Part shown: one piece after another, positions 11,957 through 23,296 of the stretch
How the letters are laid out: the number at the start of each line of letters is the position of its first letter
Position numbering within the stretch: position 1 is the first letter of the stretch
Assembly: GCF_022376445.1 (NCBI RefSeq)
Contig: NW_025954963.1
Coordinates: forward strand, 372,001-436,000
Source: Fomitopsis serialis
Taxonomy: Eukaryota > Basidiomycota > Agaricomycetes > Polyporales > Fomitopsidaceae
Direction of reading: 5' to 3'
DNA: 64,000 nucleotides
Notes under the pieces: model-generated
What the model was told of the DNA's origin: nothing
Database searches by the model: none
The model's input: only the letters and a program-made list of their open reading frames with translations
Made by a program: the position numbers and the translations under genes

Positions 11957-12944
11957 TGACGCGACCGAAAAGAACACAAAAGCCACACAAAAACCCAACC
12001 GTGAGGTCGAGCAGTGGTATGCGAGGCCTCTGCGTCTATGAGATGTACGGGGGACTGTACAGTGGTCTAGGTAAGAAGGAGGAGGACGGACAAGACTCCG
12101 AACGACGTGGGAGAGCTTCGAAGATGTCGAAGACTGTTCGAAGGCGAGGGCTAAGCCTCGAAGGTAGGAAGGAGGGTTTCGACAGACGTGTCGAACGAAC
12201 GGTGACAAGGAAGGCGAGCGACGGCAGGAGAAGAAGTGTAGAGCCTCTCGGGGCAACTACGAGCTGGCGAACGTACTGGCGAACTGACTGACTGACTGAC
12301 TGGCTTCGAACGTACTGGCTGACTGGCGAACTTGCTGACTTTCGAACGTACTGACTGGCTGACGAACCTCGCCAGTGCGAGGTGAGATTGAGAGGGTAAG
12401 GGGGTCTCTGAGATTCGAAGGGAACCAGTCCCAGAGTATATACAGGGAAACACGGCTATTACCACTACGGAGCTCCGACGGCCCCAAACATCCGGCTATG
12501 GCTTCTAACACGTGACAACTGCTCTCGGGCTCGCTAACCAGTGGTCCGAAGGCCGACCGGCTATCACATGACGCCGGAAACCGAGACCACTCGTCGAGGA
12601 TGTGAGACGACCTGCAAGGACTCACTGGACATCCTGTAGCATCCTATGGTCTCGCAGGAGATCTTCTAACACCGTAGCACGTCTTCTAACATGTTCGAGT
12701 GTCTTCTAACACATAGTGTATCTTCGAGTGACCTGCGTGCTCTGGGGTCGTCTAGATAGGTGGGTAGGTGCTCCTATAGCGTCACTGAGGTGCCGGAAGG
12801 TCGCGGATAGTCTTCTAAGGTGAGCCAGGGTTGGCTACGAACTTCGAAATCTTCGAACAGTTGTAGTGGATCTTCTAAGAGCTTCGGAGCATCGTAGAGG
12901 CCTAGATTGCGTTTTCGGGGCTTAGATAGCCTAGAGGCGTATCA
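11957..12944. repeat. Solo LTR (988 bp) inserted in the gypsy integrase
   Basis: The insert begins TGACGCGACC and ends GCGTATCA, so it has TG...CA ends. It is flanked by a direct duplication ACGT (11953-11956 and 12945-12948). Removing it restores the integrase frame CQT-SKPRNH. It has no long reading frame. It contains a GACT/GAACGTACTGGCTGACT-rich stretch (12270-12390) and at least six copies of a CTTCTAA(C/G) motif (12480-12880). A solo LTR left by LTR-LTR recombination is the simplest reading. No matching internal region or second LTR is in the window. Confidence 0.8.
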
Positions 12945-12948
12945 ACGT

Positions 12949-15468
12949 CTGACAGGTTCCGCAGGTAATGCAGAACTTGTCTACGTCTCGTCCCAATTTC
13001 GGCCACCAGAACCACCGACGGATGTACTCAGAAGTCTTCTGAGATCCAAAGTGCCCTATCGTGGTATGTGCCTGGTCAATCACCACCTCCGTTAGGAGGC
13101 GGCGCTTGATCAGCGTCCTGGGTACACAGAGAACCTCTTCATGTTGACGGTTCTTCGTGTATATCAGTCCGTCGCGTACTACGAAGGTCTTGAACTGGTC
13201 CGGGGACTCCAGTACCTTCCGAAAAGTATGGTCGTCCGAGTACCCAGCCTTCATCGCGGAGATGAAGTCCGTGTCCCGTTCAACCTTCTTTCGCAAGGAT
13301 GGTCCATTGGTCAGTGACTCAGCAACCGTTGGCCCGTTGCCATTCCTTGATGGTTCCTTCTGAACCGGCGTGGACGTGGGCTGGGCGGCGGACAAGGCTG
13401 CTGCCTCAGCCTCGCGTTCGTGCTTGTTCTCGACGAGTGGATGGGATGCTAGTCTTCCCATTCGCAACTCGAGAACACGGTTCGAGGGTAGGTCATCGAA
13501 AGCGGGGTCCAGACGCACGTCCGCATTCACCATGTGGTGTATCGGAGTGACGTCGTCGGAAGTGTCGTTCTCGTAGTATCGAGACAGGCAATCCGCTACC
13601 TTGTTCTTTCTTCCTTCGACATACGTGATGTCGTAGTCGAAGCGGGACATGTACTCATACCATCGAACCTGGCGGTTTGACGGATTGGGTATCCCGTTGA
13701 AGAAAGTGAGGGCTTTGTGGTCCGTAATGATGTGAATCTTACGACCAAGCAACTTGTCTTCCCACTTGAGCAGGGCTTCCATTATTCCGAGTGCCTCTTG
13801 CTCATACGTTTTGTACGCGCGTTGAGCACTCGAGAATTTCTTGGACAGAAAGCCTGCAGGTCGACAAGTCTGCCATTCTGGTCCTTGACCGTACACGGCG
13901 CCTACTCCGAATAGTGAAGCGTCCGTGATCACCCAAATGGGTTCGTCAATCGAGGGGTCAATTGGCTTCAGTATGGGAGCCCGACTCACAAGTGCTTTGA
14001 TTGATTCAAAGCATTTGTCGTGCAGTGCTCGCCATACGAATGCTCGGTCGTTATGGCACATGTCGGCCAGCGGGGACGTATAGCCACTTACCTCGGGCAG
14101 GAAATGCGCGAGGTAGTTGACTAGTCCCAGAAACCGCTGCACCTCCTTGTACGAACGAGGTGTCCGCCAGTTGCGGATGCGATCCATCTTGTCTCGATCG
14201 GCGTGCAGTCCTCGGTCGTCTATGAGATGACCAAGGCAGTCCATTCGCTTCGAGTACAAGTCGCATTTCGTCTGACTGAGGTATAGCTTGGCCTTCCTCA
14301 GTCGGTCGAACACGATACCGAGATGTTTCTCGTGTTCTTCAACCGAGTTGGAGAATACGAAGATGTCATCAAGGTAAACGTGGACGAAGCGTCCGATGCA
14401 ATCTCTGAAGATCGCAGTCATTAGCGACTGGAATGTAGCAGGCGCGTTGCAGTCGCCTTGTTGCATCACCAGGCTAAGGAACGTGCCGTAAGGTGTAGAA
14501 AACGCCGTCTTCCAGACGTCTTCTGCAACAATACGGATCTGCTCATATGCGTCGGACAGGTCGATTTTCGATCTGTACTTCGCTCGAGCCACGTCCATTC
14601 TGATCTGGTCCTGGTCGGGAAACGGTGTCACGTCCTTTCGGGTATTGTCATTACGCTGTCTGGCGTCAACGACAGTACGCAGTTTGCCCGACTTCTTTGC
14701 AATGCAAAGTAGCGGAGCGGCCTGCGACGTTGATACTGGTTCCCACCATCCTGCATCTGAATACCGCTCGATCTTGTCGAGTAGCTGTGGTTTCATAGCA
14801 TCCGGGCACTTGGGCAAGCGGTACTTGTACTGCTTGTCCTGGTCGATGAGCGGAATATAATGGTTCACCTCCCGGAATGGCGGCAATCCGGGAGGTGGAG
14901 GCTTCATTATATCCTCGCACTTCTTCAACCACTCTTCGCGCAGTGCGTCGAGTTGTGGGTCTTCATTCAGGGACTGGCGTATCTCCTCGTCGACAAGGAA
15001 GTTACGCACAGCTCTGTCAACCTCGTCGTTGGTTCCATACGGATCCAATCGACCGAGTTTGTCTCGCTTGGGCTGCTGCGATGAGTGAGGCATCGGTGGA
15101 TTGTCCTCGCTCAGTCGTGGCAGTTTCGCTGTAAACTGATTTCCTCTGTTTACAGGCACCTTCTGCCGAGGCATCACCACTTCTACTGTTAGATGTGGTG
15201 GCGGTCGGTCTGAAGCCTTCAATGTTGGGTTGCGTACCACCTGCGGCGCCGTAGGTGGTACCAACTTCTTCGTTGTTCTATCCACAATAGAAGCGACTTT
15301 TGGGTCGCTCCCTTCCCCCCTCAAGACCTTGTTTCCTTCTTCCGCATAGCGAGACAGGGGGGCTGCGCAGCGGTGGATCTCGCTACGCTGCCCTATTGTC
15401 TTGAGGTGGTAGCAGCACGTAAATGCGCCGCTACCCTGTCTTGACGATTGTTTCGGCGGTGTTCCCAC
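12949..15468 (-). pseudogene. Gypsy pol: reverse transcriptase, RNase H, integrase zinc finger
   Basis: One open frame of about 840 codons. RT runs from about KLRTVVDARQRND through DLSDAYEQIRI (first catalytic Asp region) and FVHVYLDDIFVFS (YLDD, bases 14365-14376). RNase H follows with WVITDASLFGVG, YEQEALGIMEAL and ITDHKAL. The integrase HHCC finger is H...IGHFGSQKTSEYIRRWFWWPKL...FCITCGTC. It would copy element RNA into DNA in cytoplasmic particles. The frame has no ATG near its beginning; its open part begins in a different frame from protease, with a TAG between, so expression would need repair or frameshifting. It is counted as a pseudogene because the integrase is disrupted. Confidence 0.9.
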
Positions 15469-15576
15469 ACCTCAGCCTCCTGGACGGGGTGTAGGCAGGG
15501 ATGTCTACGCCGTCAATCCAGATCTTCCGCGTACGAAAGTCTAGGACCACGTTATGCGCATTGCAGAACGTGGTGC

Positions 15577-18155
15577 CTAGCACCATATCATACCGGTGAT
15601 GTCAACGACATCGACGTAGTTGACGTTGTTGACGGGGCCAACCGTAATCTTCGGCAGCGCACCATAATTTATGGTGGTGCGACTGCCCTTCGTTCCAAGC
15701 TGCAGGTTGATCTGCTCCTTGAGATCAACCCTGTCAGCCTTGGACAGGTACGCCAACTCCGGTGATATAGTGTCGGTCGTGCACCCTGTGTCAAACAGAG
15801 TGTACGCCTTCACGCCGTTGACGTCGACTTCCGCGCATAGTGTTCGCTGCGAGTCGGGGGCGCGCTTGGGCTGGTCTTTCGGATCCGACGTTCGTCGAAT
15901 CTTCGAGTCATATAGCCAGGCTGCCTTCATCGATCTCGCCGAGGGCATGACTTGCATGGCACACGAGCGCACGATGTCGGTCATTGCGGCATCGTACGAC
16001 TGGTGGGCCAGCTGTTCATGGCGCTGTTGGGTCGACTGTTGTCGCTCAATCCGCATCGCACCCATCCACATTGAACCCATGTGGACGGTGTGTCCCTCTT
16101 CGTCATCTTCGCTACGATCGTCCACAGGAGAGTTTTCTCCTGGGTCATCGTATGCGTAGTCTCCGTAGTCGGACTGAGGGTGCTGGTCGGTTTCGATACC
16201 TGTCCTAGCATCCTCAGTGTCCACTGTGTTGACTTCTTCCCGTTCCGACGTCTCTTCGACCGGCTGGTCAGTCTGATGCATGGCGTCCGCATCGCTTTCT
16301 TCAGCGACGCGTCCGGCATGCATCTGGACCTTCTTCGGGTACGTCTTGCTATAACCTCCGTATGGACGACCATCGGTGGTCGTCTTGCCGGTTGGAGCAG
16401 GAGTCTTCTGGAACCTGCTGGCCGATCCATCCATCTGGTTCCCAGACCTGAAGTTCGCACCGTCCATCTGTGTGCCTGTCTTGAATCGTGGTACAAAGGG
16501 TTTCTTCCCCTTGTTCAACGACTGACCACCGCCGGTATTCTTGTTACTGGTGGTGGCAGGCGTTGCTGCCTTCGTATTGGCACTACCACCATCCTTGGCG
16601 GTAGTTACCATACGTTGCAGCCACAGCGCCGATCCCGCTTTCTGAGATCGCTGGGCATGCTCGTACTCATTGGTCTTCTCAATGATCTCCTGCAGCTCAG
16701 ACCTCTCCGGTGTGAGCATGCAAGTGTTCCTGAGGTGGTTCTCGACGTCGCGGGGAAGGGCAGACATAAATTTGCCTTTCCACACGTACGGGCTTGGCTT
16801 CTCAGCCATACGTTCGCCATACCGAGTCAACCGGTCGATCAAGTCTATGGCACCGCCCTTCTGGGTGTATTTCGCGCCATAGAATGCTTCGGCCGCCTCG
16901 ATCTCACCATCCCGTCGGATGTACCGCTCATGTAGTATCATTATTACATCGGCGAACATCCAGGCGGGCTGGTTCGGTTTCGTATAGTTTATGCTACGGA
17001 TGTACCACATACTGGGTTCCCCAGTAAGTGAGTCGCCTAGCATGCGGAGCCTATCCGCGTCCATCCGCGGTCCTGTTACGCGGAGCGTCTGGAAGTACGA
17101 GAGGAGCTTGTAGAGCCACTCTTCGAACTTGTACAGATCGTCTTCGCCGCTCCAGGCCGCAGGGGTTTGAAGCTTAACGGATCGCAGGTACATGGGAGGG
17201 TCATCCATCGGTGGATCCCCTACCATGGTCTGGATCATGTTCCAGCACTTCTCCCTCGACCTTGCCAAGGGGTCTAACGCAGTTCGCGTGCGTGCTGGGG
17301 CGGTGCTTACGCTCTGAGGGTCCCGGCTCGTACCCATGTATGAGTACGCCTGGAATCTCCCATAGCCAACCCCGCCTTCTTTCGCCTTGGTTGGGTCGTT
17401 CCCGGAGTTAGAAGTGCTTGAGCCTCCAACTCCTGGTTCGAACACAACGTTCGGTTTCGGGGGAACTGGCGGTATAGGTACTCCACTTGCTGTGTACCTA
17501 TAACCGTCGTTCTCGGTCCTTGTTGCACCGCCGCCGGTTCTCGGTGGAGGTGCGGGACCCGGCATGTGAGGGGGCGGATCCTTTGATGGTACAGGTCCGT
17601 CCTTCATCTGGAAGAACGCGTACCCCGGCCCCGATGTACGGTACGGAGACCTAGTGAATCCCGGTTCACCAGGTCTCGGTTTCCGTGGTTCCGTTGGTAC
17701 GGGACCCGGGGTTGGGGGTACTGCTTGGGCAGTGCCTCCTAGGGTACTGGCTAGCCGTTCCGTGGCTGCCATTCGCCTCGCGAATTCCGCATCCGACTCG
17801 TTCCTTCCCTTGGGGAGGACCAAGTTTGCTGCTGCGAAACTCATGTTGGGATCCGCGTTGATATCCGGCCGCGCCGGTGTCGAGGTCGCCGCTGGGGGCG
17901 TCCTTGGCGGCGGTCGCTGCGTCGGTATATCATTCGACGACTCGTCTTCAGTTTCAACGGTCGTAGGCCTAGCCTTCCCCCATCCGCCGAACATGCTTTC
18001 TGCTCGTTCCGGCCTTTCACGCTCCTTGCCTTTGCTCATGGGCGGACTCGACTTCCGAGGCGACGAACTTGGTTCGTCTGTCTCGTTGTCGGCCTCCGTT
18101 CCCGATTCTCCTCCTGGCTTGTTCGGGATTCTTGCCTCGACGTAGTTGACCATTT
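15577..18155 (-). pseudogene. Gypsy gag (C-terminal part) and retropepsin
   Basis: The open frame from 18153 downward encodes a Pro/Ser/Thr-rich region, a capsid-like segment (AWSGEDDLYKFEEWLYKLLSYF...WYIRSINY...WMFADVIMILHERYI) and an aspartic protease (AYTLFDTGCTTDTISPELA; the DTG codons lie at 15784-15792). It ends prematurely at 15577, because a single missing base at about 15594 shifts the frame before the expected DMVLG protease motif. The apparent ATG at 18153 is internal to gag: the true start is at 39734, and the two parts share the 10 bases TTGACCATTT created by the KDZ insertion. There is no zinc knuckle in the visible gag. Confidence 0.85.
18146..18155. repeat. Target-site duplication of the KDZ composite, left copy (TTGACCATTT)
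   Basis: TTGACCATTT here is repeated at 39231-39240. Joining the outer flanks at one copy makes the gypsy gag continuous: DFMNEM from the right side runs into VNYVEARIPNK on the left side. This defines the insertion. The right copy is itself split by the later LTR element, whose own duplication ATTGA overlaps it. Confidence 0.85.
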
Positions 18156-18160
18156 GAGCC

Positions 18161-18250
18161 GTTGCAGGGAAGACCTGTACTATTTTACGATTATTTAGTC
18201 ACTTAACAGTACTACTGAAATGAGTTTTAAGTGACTTCACAGTGTAAGTA
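18161..18250 (+). repeat. Left terminal inverted repeat of the KDZ composite
   Basis: Imperfectly matches the reverse complement of 31640-31727. Shared blocks are AGGG..GAC, GTACTATT, TATTTA.TCACTT, AGTACTA/AATACTA and AAGTGACT. The spacing is kept within a few bases. The alignment was done by eye, so the exact length is uncertain. Confidence 0.65.
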
Positions 18251-18289
18251 TTGATGAGCATGAGTCTCGTAACAAGTACCTATGATGTA

Positions 18290-18515
18290 ATTCATAACAA
18301 CAGTACTTGAATTGTATGGAGTACTTGTCTAGTGCACCCGCTACAACAGTACTTGTGGTCGTAAGTAGTACCTGTCAAGCCCACTCGTGACAACAGTACC
18401 TATGATCATCAGCAGTACTATTTGTCAATCCCAGTCGCGACAACAGTACCTGTGGTCATCAGCAGTACTTGTCGATCCCAGTTGTGACAACAGTACCTTC
18501 GGTGAAGTACCTGTC
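18290..18515 (+). repeat. Left subterminal array, about 47-bp units
   Basis: Four to five degenerate tandem units of about 47-50 bp, each with ACAACAGTAC(C/T)T and a second GTACTTGT/GTACCTGTC half (for example GTGACAACAGTACCTATGAT). It is the likely transposase-binding region and a mirror image of the right-end array. Confidence 0.7.
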
Positions 18516-18917
18516 GGCCTGATTCATCACTCCATCATCATCGACTTGAACGTGTGTACTTGAGATCACATGAGTTGAGGTGCAATACAGTACTGACGAG
18601 CGGTGTACAAGCGAGAGCATTCAAGTTGAGTGGGGGATAATATTAATAACGAGGTGGGCACTCAGGCCCAATATAAGTACAAGCAGCACTGACGAGAGAC
18701 ATAGTCAAAACACAAGAGATACAAGAATTAAGAGTGAGAGGGGGGAGAGATTGAGGCGAGGAAAATGGGTCGAAAGAAGGGCGACACGTCAAAGACGAGA
18801 GGACTGGTACCAGATCGGGAAGGAGTGTGACGAGAAAAAGGAAGGTAATGTACGACGCGGAACCCCGTGAAAGTATACTATTCTTCTTTTAGTTGGAGCA
18901 CGACCTTCGTTGTCCTA

Positions 18918-20519
18918 TTAAACAGAGTACCGGGCTTCCCGGGCCTCCCAAATGCGCGTGGCATCTGGCCATTCCGGAGACTCTGTGGCATCATCGTCTA
19001 TGGAAACTGTCAGGTGAGCCCGAGTACTTGACAATGAATACTCACTTGTTATCCAATCAAGCGTAGGCAGCTCCTCGAGCCCCCATTGCGCCCACACAAC
19101 GGTATCCCCTCCGTGCAGCTGAAAGCGAACGTCGGCGAGGTTCTCCACATGCATGTATCGCCACTTCTGGTCGGTGCTGAGCCACACCGCAACGGGGTCC
19201 ATGAGCTCCAGACCTGAGGCGGTGCAAATGCGTGTGAAGGACACCTCGCGCACATTCAAGTCGAACAGGTGGGGTTCCGGCATGTCATCATCCTACAAGA
19301 CAGTTAGTGAGTGAGAATATCAGCCATGATGTCCCTGACTTGCCTCGGTGTAACCCCATGATAGGATGAAGGCTTCCTCCGCCCTTGGTGAACTCGCGCG
19401 AGACACGATTTCAGGCGAGGCCGAGGATTGACTGGGATCAAACTCCACTGGAGATGAAGGGCGGATGGGTGACGACGCAGGCGGCGCCGCTTGCGATGAC
19501 GCCCCGCCACTTGGTCGCTTGAGAGCCTCATCTTCGTCGCTCGTATCTCCGGTAAGATCGATCACGTCCTCCGTGTTGATAGCACGACATTTTCGAGTGG
19601 GTGTCTGTGCTGCAGCCCCCGACGATGATGGCTGGGGGCGGCGAATGACAGTATGAGCACGCGGGCGTTCAGACGGCGAGGACGGATCGTCCACAGCCCG
19701 CCAATAAGAGGCAGAGTTATCTGACTCCTCAGCCGAGGAGTCAGACAACTCGATTATGTCTCGCGGCAGTGCGGGTTTGCGAAGCGGTCGACCGGGACTG
19801 TGTCGTGGCCTAGCTTCAATGCGGTCATTGTGCTGAGCCTCTCCGGTTTGCCCTATGCATTGCTCAGCGTACAGTTCGAGGTTATAATGTCCACTTAACT
19901 CACCATCTTGCGTCTGAGATGGCGCGTCGCGTCGCTCACACAACTCGCGAGCTTCACGGTCCAAGCGCGCCCGCTCAGCTTGCGCGTGGCGTTCCTCGTC
20001 AGCGTGGTGTTTCACCTGATCGTCATGCACTCCAGTCCCATCTCCTCCGGTGGTACGTCGTTTCCCCAGTCTTTTGAGGGCAGTGCGCGCAACACGCAGC
20101 CGGTCAACAACCTCTCGCATGCGAGCGATGAGGGCATGTTCGTCAGCACCGAGCGAGTCACTCAAATACTGCACTCTCTTTGCCTTTGGGCACGAAGAAA
20201 CTGTACACTGTTGATCGAGTCAGTGTACCAAATCGTTCGATTTGTTAGGATGTAGACGTACCAATGCATACCACCGTCCATCGTTCGCATTATTTTGGCG
20301 GTACTGTAATTGCCTTTTTGGGTTGTGCGGACAGACGGGTTGGTGGACCTCGGGCAGCGACAACTGCCGAACAAAGTTCTTGAGGAGGAGATCAAACGCA
20401 TTGTTTGTATCCTGAGTGTTTGGAGGTGTGTGAGGTAACGCAGGTGAACTTAGAGCCGACCTGGATATCGACGAGCGGATTTTGCCTCGGGAAGGCGTGT
20501 TCGATGGAAGTCGTGGCAT
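18918..20519 (-). CDS. KDZ cargo gene 1: unknown protein with two SUMO-interaction-like motifs
   Basis: Predicted exons 20519-20262, 20207-19344, 19292-19046 and 19006-18918 give 485 residues in frame. Introns are 54, 51 and 39 nt. The second has a GC donor (GAG|GCAAGT), and the 39-nt one could be retained because it is open and a multiple of three. The start ATG at 20519 is the first Met that keeps the MPRLPSNTPSRGK frame. Residues 90-150 are a charged, likely helical segment (ALIARMREVVDRLRVARTALKRLGKRR). The middle is low complexity with IIELSDSSAEE and DVIDLTGDTSDEDE, both matching the hydrophobic-plus-acidic SUMO-interaction pattern. The C-terminal part (DLNVREVSFTRICTASGLELMDPVAVWLS) looks globular and resembles conserved basidiomycete hypothetical proteins. 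The function is unknown; a nuclear, chromatin-linked role is a guess from the motifs. Confidence 0.7.
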
Positions 20520-20884
20520 AGGGGATCTGAAGGTGAGGACGACTGGGGCGAAGGGACGTGCATTGCTCACCTTTATATAGGCGAGCACGGTTATTGTTCG
20601 CTCAGTCGGTAGCCGGGAGAACCACAACTCCTGGCCACAACAAGTGGCATTGCGAGCAAATTGGGACGTGTTCAACTTGGTCTACGGTCAAAGCATCGCC
20701 ACACGCTCAACCGTGGCGCGTGGATGCCTGCCCCACTCGTAGGCCCATCATGAACGACGGAACCCTGATTGACTTCTCGGGCGCAGCATGCTCCGAGACT
20801 CCGGGGCTCTTGAGAGGGAGGACAAGGTCCAGTAACATACTTCGTGTACACATACAGAATCGCAAGGGGTACATTGTAGGCTGT

Positions 20885-23001
20885 CTACGACGATACTAAA
20901 TCATTCTCTCCTCGCTCCATGGCTGCGTAATCCTTTCTCCTGTGGCGAACGTTAGCAATGATCGTGAGCGAACATGTCGACTTACTTAGCACGCTTCGGC
21001 CTAGTGCTGCTGGTGGCTGCCTCACTGGTGGAATCGTCGCCCTTCCTCTTCCTCCCCCGCATTGTGGTTTGACCCGAGGCTGTCGTCGCAGTGGCGGCGT
21101 CAACCTGAGGACCCTTCCGACCACGTTTCGCAGGGACCGTCCCCTTCTTGGTTTTCTTCGACTGCTGGCGAACAACAGGCGAGGCATGTTCGTCCTCGCT
21201 CGGTGCGAGCCCAGAGACGCTGTCCTCGCCGGGTCCCGACCCGTTGCTCACGTCTGGGAGGGTGGCGGGTCATCATGGCCGCCTCCCACCACAGAGCCCT
21301 CGGCAGCGACGCTGACCTCGCCGAGGGGTCCGTCGACGGAGTCGGCCAGTCCGCTTCCCGTCACAGCGACGTCGGGAACATCACTGACATTGCCGCTGCG
21401 TGTGGGAGGGGAATCGCTCCCTGGCGGTGGCATCGCGGGAGCGGCGAGACTTCCTCCCGCCACCGGGACCTCTGTGGCGACGCTGACATCGCCGTTGGGC
21501 GCGGCCGGGGCATCGCTCACTGGTGGTGTCATCGCGGGAGCGGCGAGACTGCCTCCCGCCACCGAGACCTCGGTAACGACGCTGACATCGCCGTTGGGCG
21601 CGGCCGGGGCATCGCTCACTGGTGGTGGCATCGCGGGAGCGGCGAGACTGCCTCCCGCCACCGAGACCTCGGTAACGACGCTGACATCGCCACTGCATGC
21701 GGCCGGGGCGTCGCTCACTGGTTGGCGCATCGCGGGAGCGGCGAGACTTCCTCCCACCACTGAGACCTCGGTAACGACGTTGACATCGCCGCTGTGTGTG
21801 GCCGGGGCGCCGCTCACTAGTGGTGGCATCGCGGGAGCTGGTTGTCCAGCATCTGCCACTGAAGGCTCGTGAACGGGTGCTGGAGGTGCCGCAGATGAAG
21901 CTGGCTCGGTGTCCTCTTCATCGACCATGTGGGGATCGCCGGGGGCTTCAGCCACGCTGGCAAGTTGCTGCTGCTTGCGCAAGAGGACGAGCTCGTCGAG
22001 CTCGTCAAGCAGCGGATTGGTTTTCATTTGAGCTACGAGACTGTCGGGGGACGACGCATTGTTGCCAATTCTAGCAGAATCGTCAGTACACTACAATGGT
22101 CGTGCGGAAGTATGATACGTACAGATATTTGACGCATTGCCCGTCCTCCACAACGCCAATGTAGAGGAAGTATTGTGCGTCTGCTGTCTTAGCCCAGGTG
22201 TCGACAGACACCTTTGCCGAATACAAAACACGCTTCAAGTTACTGATACGTGTCAGTCACAGAGGTAGATTGACAATGTTGTGAACGCACTCGGCTTTAG
22301 ATGTGGTGTCCTCACCCTCCCAGGCGGTGTCTACTGAGGTTGGCGCTGCCTTCGCTTGCGCACGGGCCACACTGGCCTCTTCCTTCGATCGCTTGGACTC
22401 TTGCTCATACGCCAACACCTTCTCCGGGTTCGTGGCCTGCAGTTCGGCCAGCGCTGCCGAGTATGCTAGGTTCACTTCGGTCTGCTGGTCTCCCGCGTCC
22501 GAGCCGGCGGCTTGTCGTGCCTTCTGGCCTACCTCGGGGTAGTCATGCTTGAAGAGATCCATGATGCTCTTCCCTCGCGGTACGGCGACCGTCTGGGCTT
22601 GCACTTCCGGGAGATCTAGGATCCTGGGTATGCCGTTCTTGAGTTGGTCGAAGTACGAACGATGGTTCGTTATCCAATTGAAGATTTTCTGGGCGAATTG
22701 GGGTGAACATCGAGAGTATACGCCTGGTCTGCATAACACGTACTGTAACCCTGTCGAAGACTCGCCCATCGCGCTCGGCGTCCGTCTCCAGACGAGTGCC
22801 TTTGCCAGCCTTTTTCAGTTTATAGATCTTGGGGTCGAAATGGCTGTTGAACTCGGCGGCGATTCGCGTGGCCATGGCTTGGTAACTTTCCGTGGGACGA
22901 GCTTTCACCCAGGCGGTCCGGACAGCGTCGACAAGCCATGCGTGTTCGTCGATGTCGCGTTCGGGGTCCACTACGCAGGTGCGGCACGCGGGAGCGTTCA
23001 T
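20885..23001 (-). CDS. KDZ cargo gene 2: unknown protein with 99-bp coding repeats
   Basis: Predicted exons 23001-22744, 22688-22291, 22242-22123, 22070-21252, about 21198-20986 and 20939-20885 give 620 residues in frame. The ATG is at 23001. The N-terminus (MNAPACRTCVVDPERDIDEHAWLVDAV) has a CxxC pair. Residues 85-180 (KIFNWITNHRSYFDQLKNGIP... to LQATNPEKVLAYEQESKRSKEEAS) look globular then coiled-coil. Exon 3 (KRVLYSAKVSVDTWAKTADA, then LYIGVVEDGQCVKYL) is strand-rich. Exon 4 holds about 4.5 copies of a 33-residue repeat (SDAPAAPNGDVSVVTEVSV...), and the C-terminus is basic (KKTKKGTVPAKRGRK, TMRGRKRK, RPKRAKRK), suggesting a nuclear protein. No known domain. The acceptor of intron 4 is uncertain (32- or 53-nt intron). 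Confidence 0.7.
21378..21830 (-). repeat. 99-bp tandem coding repeats, about 4.5 copies
   Basis: The period of 99 bp is seen directly: GCTGACATCGCCGTTGGGCG recurs at 21482 and 21581. Units encode about 33 residues (DAPAAPNGDVSVVTEVSVAG then GSLAAPAMPPPV). Two adjacent units are nearly identical, so the array is young or homogenised. It is likely to vary in copy number between strains. Confidence 0.9.
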
Positions 23002-23296
23002 GGTGTGAGGAGGTGGTAAGAACGATGGTCAAGAGGGCGCGTCGTTCAGTGGCTCTTTTTATATTGTGGAGGCCACCTATGGCCACCGATCGCATGCTGG
23101 GGTCGCTGTGGAAGGCACTAATTAGGATATACAGTTCAACCTGTGACCAGACAAAGCCACTTAGCCAGATCAAAGCGACGCTTTGTCTCGCAAACGACCA
23201 TTTTGGCATGGCGGGGCATTGTCAACGTCGCGGGGTTCATTTCAAGGTGATGTTCTACAGTATTCTATGTACATACCCAGCGAAGACGTCCATACG

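Larger units (their letters stand above)
11516..18155 (-). mobile_element. Ty3/gypsy retrotransposon, main body (3' truncated, degenerate)
   Basis: Reading on the minus strand: C-terminal gag and retropepsin (18155-15577), RT-RNase H and integrase zinc finger (15468-12949), then integrase core (11952-11516) after a 988-bp solo LTR. The domain order PR-RT-RH-IN is that of Ty3/gypsy. The 5' LTR and gag start belong to the segment 39241-40120, displaced 21 kb by two nested insertions. The element is dead: one-base frameshifts lie in gag and near 15594, a stop lies between protease and RT frames, the integrase is interrupted, and everything beyond NWVD of the integrase core, including the 3' LTR, is lost at about 11515. 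Confidence 0.9.

Noticed and set aside
18153..18153. ATG at 18153 as the true start of gypsy gag
   Set aside because: This Met is internal: the preceding DFMNE lies beyond the insertions at about 39241-39255, continuous with it across the shared 10-bp duplication.
18290..18515. CRISPR-like spaced repeats
   Set aside because: Repeats are degenerate with no unique spacers, the genome is eukaryotic, and the arrays are mirrored at both transposon ends.
21062..21763. Plus-strand frames through the 99-bp repeats
   Set aside because: Tandem repeats whose unit is a multiple of three stay open in several frames. The minus-strand frame joins in phase with five other exons.
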